Of a stretch of DNA of 64,000 bases, positions 58,307 through 64,000 are shown piece after piece. A program made the translations under genes and the position numbers. Position 1 is the first letter of the stretch, and the number at the start of each line of letters is the position of its first letter. Below the pieces are notes generated by a model that searched no databases, was not told where the DNA came from, and was given only the letters and a program-made list of their open reading frames with translations. The stretch covers positions 372,001 through 436,000 of the forward strand of contig NZ_JAYKKJ010000003.1 of NCBI RefSeq assembly GCF_035969385.1, in the 5' to 3' direction. This DNA is from SELP01 sp035969385 (GTDB taxonomy: Bacteria > Pseudomonadota > Alphaproteobacteria > Rhodobacterales > Rhodobacteraceae).

Positions 58307-59101
58307 ATGCAAAAGCCGATCATTTACCACATCCCCGTTTGCCCCTTTTCCCAAAGGATTGAAATTCTTCTCGAACTCAAGGGCCTGCGCGATGCTGTCG
58401 ATTTCCATGTCGTCGACATCACCAAACCGCGCGAAGACTGGCTCTTGCAGAAAAGCCGGGGAACGACGGCCCTGCCTATTATGGAGACAGAGGACGGCAA
58501 GATCCTGAAGGAAAGCCTTGTCATCCTGCGCTACATCGAAGAACGGTTTCCCGATCCCGCCGTTGCCCGGACCGATCCCTATGAGCGGGCGGTGGAACGG
58601 TTCTTCATCACTGGCGAAGGCCCGTTTGGCATGGCTGGCTATGTGATGGTGATGAACCGCGACCGCGCCAAGACGGAAGAAAAGCGCGAGGCGCTTCTGG
58701 CCCGCTATCGCTGGATGAACGATCAGCTGATGCAGCATAACCCAGATGGCCTATGGCTGTTCGACCAGTTTGGCCTTGCCGAATGTGTCTATACCTCGCT
58801 GATGATGCGGTTCTGGTTCCTTGACTACTACGAGGGGTTCGAATTGCCCAAAGGCCCAGACTACGACCGGGTCGCGCGTTGGCGCGATGCCTGCCTTGCC
58901 CATCCTGCCGCGCAACAGGTCAGCTTCGACGAGATCGTGAAACTGTACTACGACTATGCAATCGGGGCCGGGAACGGTGCCCTGCCCGAAGGCCGCAACC
59001 GGTCAAGTTTCGTGTTTGATCCCGACTGGCGCGGACGCCCGATGCCACCGAAAGATAAATACGACAGGATCGCCACGGACGCGGAACTCGGCCTCGTCTG
59101 A
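58307..59101 (+). CDS. glutathione S-transferase family protein
   Basis: A 264-residue GST-like protein. The thioredoxin-fold N-terminal domain has YHIPVCPFSQRIEILLELKG, where CPFS gives a possible catalytic Cys as in omega-class or glutaredoxin-like GSTs, then TTALPIMETEDGKILKESLVILRYIEERF with the glutathione-binding cis-Pro and Glu-Ser. The helical C-terminal domain (about 95-230) has LFDQFGLAECVYTSLMMRF. A tail of about 40 residues beyond the fold is present. Function could be thiol transfer or dehalogenation. It ends 47 bases before the leucine leader peptide. Confidence 0.88.
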   Translation: MQKPIIYHIPVCPFSQRIEILLELKGLRDAVDFHVVDITKPREDWLLQKSRGTTALPIMETEDGKILKESLVILRYIEERFPDPAVARTDPYERAVERFFITGEGPFGMAGYVMVMNRDRAKTEEKREALLARYRWMNDQLMQHNPDGLWLFDQFGLAECVYTSLMMRFWFLDYYEGFELPKGPDYDRVARWRDACLAHPAAQQVSFDEIVKLYYDYAIGAGNGALPEGRNRSSFVFDPDWRGRPMPPKDKYDRIATDAELGLV

Positions 59102-59134
59102 CACTTTTGGTCTTTTCCTCGGGAAAACTTGTCG

Positions 59135-59140
59135 TATAGT
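59135..59140 (+). promoter_or_regulatory. predicted -10 box of the leuA leader transcript
   Basis: TATAGT lies eight bases before the leader ATG at 59149, so transcription should start at or within two bases of that ATG. No good -35 hexamer is seen at the right distance (CTTTTC at 59112 is the nearest), so activation by a factor is possible. Confidence 0.5.
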
Positions 59141-59148
59141 CCGGCCCC

Positions 59149-59226
59149 ATGACCAAGGACGCCCATATCCCCACTTCGGCCCGTGACGGGCTGCGTCTGC
59201 TGGAGCTGCTTCTTAGCCGCCTCTGA
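59149..59226 (+). CDS. leuL: leucine-rich leader peptide of leuA
   Basis: A 25-codon open frame reading MTKDAHIPTSARDGLRLLEL and ending LLSRL before TGA. Seven of its last eleven codons are leucine, the mark of an amino-acid-sensing leader peptide. The peptide is too short for normal gene finders. It starts at or almost at the predicted transcription start, so it may be leaderless like the trpL leader of Sinorhizobium. Its last codons form one arm of the hairpin 59220-59255. When charged tRNA-Leu is scarce, the ribosome should stall on these codons and change the downstream RNA fold. Confidence 0.75.
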   Translation: MTKDAHIPTSARDGLRLLELLLSRL

Positions 59227-59268
59227 GCGTGCCATTCGGCGCGACCGCTCAGAGGGGACAATCGCGCC
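59220..59268 (+). promoter_or_regulatory. alternative hairpins of the leuA attenuator
   Basis: Stem A: CCTCTGAGCG (59220-59229) with CGCTCAGAGG (59246-59255), ten perfect pairs. Stem B: GGCGCGA (59238-59244) with TCGCGCC (59262-59268), seven perfect pairs. The arms interleave, so the two stems exclude each other or form a pseudoknot. No T run follows either, so control may be through Rho or through access to the leuA ribosome site rather than a simple terminator. Confidence 0.62.
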
Positions 59269-59307
59269 GGACTACACCCAAGGCTAAGAAACAACAGGAC
59301 TACAAAC

Positions 59308-60867
59308 ATGACCGACAAGAACCGTGTGTTGATTTTCGACACGACGCTTCGCGATGGGGAACAATCCCCCGGCGCGACCATGACCCATCAGGAAAAGCTC
59401 GACATCGCCGAGATGCTGGACGACATGGGCGTAGACATCATCGAAGCGGGCTTTCCCATCGCTTCCGAAGGGGATTTTCGCGCCGTTTCCGAAATTGCGG
59501 AGCGGTCGAAACAATCGACCATTTGTGGGCTGGCCCGTGCCAACCTCAAGGATATCGACCGCTGCTGGGAAGCGGTGCGCCATGCGAAATCACCGCGCAT
59601 CCACACCTTTATCGGCACTTCGCCCCTGCACCGCGCCATTCCGAACCTGACCCAGGATGAAATGGCCGAGAAGATCCATGAAACCGTGACCCATGCCCGC
59701 AATCTTTGCGACAACGTGCAGTGGTCACCGATGGATGCGACCCGGACCGAATGGGACTATCTGTGCCGAGTGGTCGAGATTGCGATCAAGGCCGGTGCGA
59801 CCACGATCAACATCCCCGATACCGTCGGTTATACCGCGCCAGCTGAAAGCGCCGACCTGATCAAGCGGCTGATCGACACAGTGCCCGGTGCGGACGAGAT
59901 CATTTTCGCCACCCATTGCCACAACGACCTTGGCATGGCGACGGCCAACGCGCTGGCCGCCGTTGCCGGCGGCGCGCGGCAGATCGAATGCACGGTCAAC
60001 GGGCTTGGCGAACGGGCGGGCAACACCGCATTGGAAGAGGTGGTGATGGCGTTGAAAGTGCGCCACGACATCATGCCGTGGCACACGGGCATCGACACCA
60101 CCAAGATCATGAACGTCAGCCGCAAGGTCGCCACGGCATCCGGCTTCGCGGTGCAGTTCAACAAGGCGATCGTCGGCAAGAATGCCTTTGCCCATGAAAG
60201 CGGCATCCATCAGGACGGGATGCTGAAGAACCGCGAGAACTTTGAAATCATGCGGCCCGAGGATATCGGCCTGTCCGGCACCTCCTTGCCCTTGGGCAAG
60301 CATTCCGGCCGTGCGGCGCTGCGCGACAAGCTTCAGCACCTCGGGTTCGAGGTGGGCGACAACCAGTTGAAGGATATCTTTGTCCGGTTCAAGGAACTCG
60401 CCGACCGCAAGAAAGAAGTGTTCGACGACGACATCATCGCGCTGGTCCGGGTTGGTGAGGATGCCGAGAATGACGCGCTGAAGCTTGTGTCGATGCGGGT
60501 TGTCTGCGGCACCGGCGGCCCGGCGGAATCCACCGTTGAAATGGAGATTGACGGCAAGGATGTGTCGGCCACCGCGCATGGTGACGGGCCGGTCGATGCG
60601 ACGTTCAAGGCGATCAGAGTCCTGCACCCCAACAGCGCCCATCTGGAGCTGTATCAGGTGCACGCCGTGACCGCGGGCACCGACGCGCAGGCCACCGTTT
60701 CGGTCCGGCTGGAAGAGGATGGCAATATCGCCACAGGCCAATCGGCGGACACGGATACGGTCGTCGCCTCGGCCAAAGCCTATATCCACGCGCTCAACCG
60801 GCTGTTGGTGCGGCGCGGCAAAACCGGCGAGGACCACAAGGAAATCAGCTATCGCGATCTGGCCTAG
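59308..60867 (+). CDS. leuA: 2-isopropylmalate synthase
   Basis: A 519-residue enzyme condensing acetyl-CoA with 2-ketoisovalerate, the first committed step of leucine synthesis. The TIM barrel has FDTTLRDGEQSPGATMT (metal Asp), the HTFIGTSPLHR loop, HCHNDLGMATANALAAVAGGARQIECTVNGLGERAGN with the HxH metal pair, and HESGIHQDGMLKN. The C-terminal regulatory domain (from about 390) has the LKLVSMRVVCGTGGPAEST strand pattern for leucine feedback binding. It lies 82 bases after a leucine leader peptide. Its length is typical for the bacterial type. Confidence 0.97.
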   Translation: MTDKNRVLIFDTTLRDGEQSPGATMTHQEKLDIAEMLDDMGVDIIEAGFPIASEGDFRAVSEIAERSKQSTICGLARANLKDIDRCWEAVRHAKSPRIHTFIGTSPLHRAIPNLTQDEMAEKIHETVTHARNLCDNVQWSPMDATRTEWDYLCRVVEIAIKAGATTINIPDTVGYTAPAESADLIKRLIDTVPGADEIIFATHCHNDLGMATANALAAVAGGARQIECTVNGLGERAGNTALEEVVMALKVRHDIMPWHTGIDTTKIMNVSRKVATASGFAVQFNKAIVGKNAFAHESGIHQDGMLKNRENFEIMRPEDIGLSGTSLPLGKHSGRAALRDKLQHLGFEVGDNQLKDIFVRFKELADRKKEVFDDDIIALVRVGEDAENDALKLVSMRVVCGTGGPAESTVEMEIDGKDVSATAHGDGPVDATFKAIRVLHPNSAHLELYQVHAVTAGTDAQATVSVRLEEDGNIATGQSADTDTVVASAKAYIHALNRLLVRRGKTGEDHKEISYRDLA

Positions 60868-60889
60868 GCCGGGTTCGATGCGAAAGACC

Positions 60890-60911
60890 GGGGCGGCCAT
60901 TGGGCCGCCCC
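60890..60911. terminator. stem-loop between leuA and the export permease
   Basis: GGGGCGGCC (60890-60898) pairs perfectly with GGCCGCCCC (60903-60911) around ATTG. T residues after it are few, but its place between two convergent genes fits a terminator. Confidence 0.65.
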
Positions 60912-60918
60912 TTGCATC

Positions 60919-61722
60919 TCAAAGCTCCAGAAAGTCGCGATAGTAGCGACGCAGGAACAGTATCCCCAGAACCGCCAGCACAAGAGCGATCCCAACCACA
61001 TATCCGACCGAAATATAGTCGGGCCGGTAGCTGTAATAGAAACCAGTCCGGGACAAGGCCATGATGTGAACCAGCGGGTTCCATTCCAGCCAACTGCTAA
61101 AGGGTTCGGGAAACCGTTCGATCAGGAAGATCACGTTCGAAACAAAAATCAGCGGACGAGTCAGCACGCCCCACAAAGACCGCCAGATCGGAAAGCGCGT
61201 CATCAAGACCGCGTTCTGAAGGCCGACACCGAGGCCCAGCAGGACGGCAAGGCCGAAAGACAACAGGATTGGCGGAACGTCCAGAATGGTCCGCGTGTCA
61301 TAGACGCCAAGGATAAAGGCCAGAATCAGCATGCTGACCAAGGCCCGCGTCAGGACCGTCAGGATCAGCCGGGCAAGGATCGCATCCATGAACGTGACGC
61401 GCGGATAGCTGAGCAATTGCCGCGAATAGCTTATCGACTGAGCGGTCTTGTTGGCCACATCCGTGTAAAGGAGGAAAGGCAGAAAGCCCGAGGCCATGAA
61501 GATCGCGAAGTTGGTGCCAAGAGCAGGAGTTCGAAACCCGACCGAGAAGATCAACGCCAGAACGAGGATCATCGCCGCAGGTTCAATAACGGCCCATGCA
61601 TACCCCCCCCAATGCCGCCCATAGGTCGAAGACATCTCTCGTAGAACGAGCGCACCTATCGCGCGGCCGGTGGCGAAACGCGGCAGGTGGTTCACAGGTC
61701 GCAAAGGTGGCGTGTTTTCCAA
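60919..61722 (-). CDS. ABC-2 type permease, capsular polysaccharide export (KpsM-like)
   Basis: A 267-residue inner-membrane permease with six hydrophobic segments and the KpsM/Wzm pattern: the amphipathic N-terminal LVLREMSSTYGRHWGGYAWAV, a first helix block from IEPAAMILVLALIFS, FPIWRSLWGVLTRPLIFVSNVIFLIERFPEPFSSWLEWNPL near the periplasmic loop, and a final YYSYRPDYISVGYVVGIAL helix with a basic tail. Such permeases move lipid-linked polysaccharide across the inner membrane with a KpsT ATPase. No ATPase gene is adjacent, so it is an orphan here. It is divergent from the fusion sulfotransferase gene. Confidence 0.86.
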   Translation of the reverse strand: MENTPPLRPVNHLPRFATGRAIGALVLREMSSTYGRHWGGYAWAVIEPAAMILVLALIFSVGFRTPALGTNFAIFMASGFLPFLLYTDVANKTAQSISYSRQLLSYPRVTFMDAILARLILTVLTRALVSMLILAFILGVYDTRTILDVPPILLSFGLAVLLGLGVGLQNAVLMTRFPIWRSLWGVLTRPLIFVSNVIFLIERFPEPFSSWLEWNPLVHIMALSRTGFYYSYRPDYISVGYVVGIALVLAVLGILFLRRYYRDFLEL

Positions 61723-61884
61723 TGATCGGTCTTTCCTGACACCGTTCAGGCAGCATCACAGGTCCGGCGATGAAACTCAATATTCCGGTGGCGGCAAACC
61801 GCCTTGGTCACCGGGGCGGCCTGCCTTGACAGGATCAAGGGGGGCTGTCAGGTCTGACCAGCGAAACTGTAAAGTTGATGACTG

Positions 61885-64000
61885 ATGGACCGGTCGCCGA
61901 AAGGTGGAGTGGTGGAATTTACCGAGTATCCCGCAACAATCGAACGCCGTGCCGTGATCCTTCACCTTGACCGTGCGGGAAGTAGCAGAACGGCCAAGAG
62001 TTTTGAGAAGCTGTATGAAAAGATTGTGGAAAACGGTTTCGTTTCTGTGCAGCGGGCAGAGATCAAGGGCGGGGATGCACAGGATGTCCTGACCCGGTGC
62101 GAAGAAGCGCTTGGGCAGTTTCGCAGGTCGCTCGCAGGAAGTGGAAGCAGGCTCTATGTGATGGCCTATTCCGACCTTGCCGCCGTCGCGCTGGACCTTT
62201 TGCGCAGGCACCCCGGTCGCGAAAGTGGCGTGATCCTTATCAGCCCGACCCTGGATGCAGGGCCTACCGGCGGCCACATGCCGTGGTCAGGGGCTGAGAA
62301 CCCTTTGACCAGCAGCCCGACGGGAATGCCCTTCCGTCTGCTGCTTTTGCAGGGACGGGCCGACCAGATCGCGGACCCTGACCTTGCACGGCGTTTCGTG
62401 ACATCCTGGGCGCCGGGAACTGCCCGCCTGATCGAGGTTCCGCAGGCAACCCACCAGTCCATCCTTTCGTCCAAGACGATCGAGACGCACGCCGGTCCGA
62501 TCCTTGATATGGTCCTGAAGACCTTCCCACCGGAAGTTTCGCAGCTGCCGGAGGGTACCAGTATCCTTTACGGGATCGGCGCGCAGAAAGCCGGCACCAG
62601 CTGGCTGTATGATTTCCTGAAGGGCCATCCCGAATGCCATGTTCCGGAACAGAAGGAACTCCATTACTTCGACGTGCTCTACGGCAAGAACGAAGAAGTC
62701 CACAGAGACCGTCAGCTTGACAGCATCAGGGAGGCTGCGGCCCGCATCGCCCCACCCTTTGAAATGCAGGACGACATGGATCTCTTGAAGATTCAGACCT
62801 GGGCGCGTCACCTCCGGATCTATGCGGACAAGCCAAGAGTTTTCCGGCGATATGTCGAGTATTTGACGGAGGGCCGGAACAAGGAACCACTGCTGACGGA
62901 CATTACCCCGTCCTACATGACCCTTGATGCCGAAACTTTCCGCACGATGGACCGGATCGGCACGGCCCGGTTCCTGTTCCTTCTCAGGGACCCGGTTGAC
63001 CGTCTTTGGTCCCAGATCCGGATGAATATCGCGAACGAAGGCGATGCCCTCACCTCGGACGCGTTCGAGATGGCCTGCGCCGCCCGCGCGATGCAGATTT
63101 GCGCAAACGGGAACGTTCATCGAATTCCGCGCGCAGACTACGACCGGACGATCCGGGAGTTGGAATGGGCTATTCCGGCAGAGCGGATCAAATACGTATT
63201 CCACGAACCGACTTTCAGTCAGGCCACGGCGGACGAGATATGCGATTTCGCCGGTATTTCCCGACAGGCCATCCAGCCGCCCCGCGACGATCTGCGTGGG
63301 CGCGATGCCTCACTTCCCGCCGATATCGAGGCGATGCTGCACGAGGCGCTCGCTCCGCAATACCGGGCCATGACTGCCCGGTTCGGGACCTTGCCAGACA
63401 GTTGGCGGGGACTGCCCGCGCCCCGGCCGAGTCGGCCGATCAATTCAACGCCACTGCCGAGCGGCAATGCTGCCCCGACCCTCGCCTTCCTCCATATCCC
63501 CAAGACCGCCGGGATGTCGGTTATCTCGGAGATCCGCCGGATCGTGGGCGACAAGAACTCCAGCCCGATCACCTTGCACACGCAGGCGAAGGGAGGGCCG
63601 CAAATGCCTGCGGGCTACAGGTTCTATTCCGGGCACCTGGATTGGGACGAGGTTGATAACCTGCCCGAGAACCGGTTTGTATTCACGATCTTGCGCGATC
63701 CAAAGGAACGGATCGCATCGTTCTATTTCTATTCCCTGCGAGAGGCCGAGAAATGTTCGGCCGAGGACCTGCAAAGACCAGATCGCACCAATATGCGGCT
63801 CATCTCGACGCTGTCGGCGGATGACTATTTCTTTGGCGGGACGGCGGATTGGCAGAGGTTTATCCGCGATCAATATGACAATTTTTATTGTAGCTACCTA
63901 GCAACCCGAAAGATGCGCGCCTCGGGCCGGATGGAGGGGCTTTCGACCGATGAACAGGTGCAGCTTGCCCTGCGCAACTGCGACAAGATCGACCGGATCT
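61885..64000 (+). CDS. fusion protein: alpha/beta-hydrolase-like domain plus two sulfotransferase domains (3-prime end beyond window)
   Basis: One uninterrupted frame of at least 705 codons, still open at the window edge; the first in-frame stop upstream is at 61879-61881, so ATG 61885 is the earliest start. Residues about 17-215 look like an alpha/beta hydrolase: RAVILHLDRAG strand, Ser96 in VMAYSDLAAV (a degenerate elbow), Asp160 in LLQGRADQIAD and His190 in PQATHQSIL. Residues about 226-500 are a PAPS sulfotransferase: GIGAQKAGTSWLYDFL (232-245) and FLFLLRDPVDRLWSQIRMN (from 363). Residues from about 530 are a second, different type: LHIPKTAGMSV (536-546) and FVFTILRDPKERIASFYFYS (598-617). 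Substrate unknown; sulfation of a carbohydrate exported by the neighbouring permease is a guess. Confidence 0.82.
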   Translation, partial: MDRSPKGGVVEFTEYPATIERRAVILHLDRAGSSRTAKSFEKLYEKIVENGFVSVQRAEIKGGDAQDVLTRCEEALGQFRRSLAGSGSRLYVMAYSDLAAVALDLLRRHPGRESGVILISPTLDAGPTGGHMPWSGAENPLTSSPTGMPFRLLLLQGRADQIADPDLARRFVTSWAPGTARLIEVPQATHQSILSSKTIETHAGPILDMVLKTFPPEVSQLPEGTSILYGIGAQKAGTSWLYDFLKGHPECHVPEQKELHYFDVLYGKNEEVHRDRQLDSIREAAARIAPPFEMQDDMDLLKIQTWARHLRIYADKPRVFRRYVEYLTEGRNKEPLLTDITPSYMTLDAETFRTMDRIGTARFLFLLRDPVDRLWSQIRMNIANEGDALTSDAFEMACAARAMQICANGNVHRIPRADYDRTIRELEWAIPAERIKYVFHEPTFSQATADEICDFAGISRQAIQPPRDDLRGRDASLPADIEAMLHEALAPQYRAMTARFGTLPDSWRGLPAPRPSRPINSTPLPSGNAAPTLAFLHIPKTAGMSVISEIRRIVGDKNSSPITLHTQAKGGPQMPAGYRFYSGHLDWDEVDNLPENRFVFTILRDPKERIASFYFYSLREAEKCSAEDLQRPDRTNMRLISTLSADDYFFGGTADWQRFIRDQYDNFYCSYLATRKMRASGRMEGLSTDEQVQLALRNCDKIDRI

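Noticed and set aside
1..64000. CRISPR arrays, insertion sequences, prophage genes, rRNA
   Set aside because: No regularly spaced direct repeats, transposase or integrase motifs, phage structural genes or rRNA sequence were seen in any part of the window.

Overview
The window reads as chromosomal DNA of a Rhodobacterales alphaproteobacterium (Paracoccaceae/Roseobacter type). The evidence is high GC, a fabA-fabB-fabI lipid block, an NDUFS4-like complex I accessory protein, a HutF/HutG histidine pathway, the order ffh, GNATs, chorismate mutase, rpsP, rimM, trmD, and a nested palindrome of a kind I associate with this order. This assignment is inference; no rRNA gene is present. Genes are dense and often overlap by 1-8 bases.

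Layout. 1-3.1 kb: fatty acid synthesis (fabA end, a YdeI-like gene, fabB, fabI), closed by a 193-bp palindrome and an FKBP isomerase. 3.9-13.3 kb: small-molecule metabolism in three coupled units (dehalogenase/hydrolase/dehydratase; nuclease-like/PcaD/hydrolase; MFS exporter, alcohol dehydrogenase, enolase-superfamily enzyme). 13.3-15.7 kb: a TetR regulator and a pspA-yiaA envelope-stress unit sharing an operator motif. 15.7-18.9 kb: acyltransferase, CdsA-like enzyme, glycerol kinase. 18.9-22.6 kb: msrB-msrA-selO-yjdF on the minus strand, tRNA-Arg(TCT) and the complex I subunit. 22.6-25.0 kb: an AT-richer patch of four orphan genes. 25.3-29.4 kb: nadABC and a membrane-anchored protein. 29.4-36.8 kb: the histidine-degradation locus with a HutC operator. 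36.8-43.1 kb: translation and protein targeting (ffh, rpsP, rimM, trmD), with three tandem acetyltransferases, a chorismate mutase and a sulfotransferase-like gene interleaved. 43.1-47.7 kb: a five-gene minus-strand operon including nadD and dacB. 47.9-55.1 kb: ettA, a thioesterase, a gamma-glutamylcyclotransferase-like gene, a YbbA/YbbP ABC exporter divergent from a TesA-like esterase, and a secreted DUF4329/JAMM-like protein. 55.2-60.9 kb: two cold-shock genes with matching leaders, a methyltransferase, thioredoxin 2, an SDR, a GST, and leuA behind a leucine-rich leader peptide. 60.9-64 kb: an orphan polysaccharide-export permease and, divergent from it, one very long gene running off the window.

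The most unusual gene is that last one (61885 to beyond 64000). It is a single open frame with an alpha/beta-hydrolase-like domain followed by two different sulfotransferase domains. Regulatory signals readable directly are the TetR operator set, the HutC operator inside the hutI promoter, the apparently leaderless leucine leader peptide with alternative hairpins, the duplicated cold-shock leaders and the rpsP/rimM intercistronic terminator.
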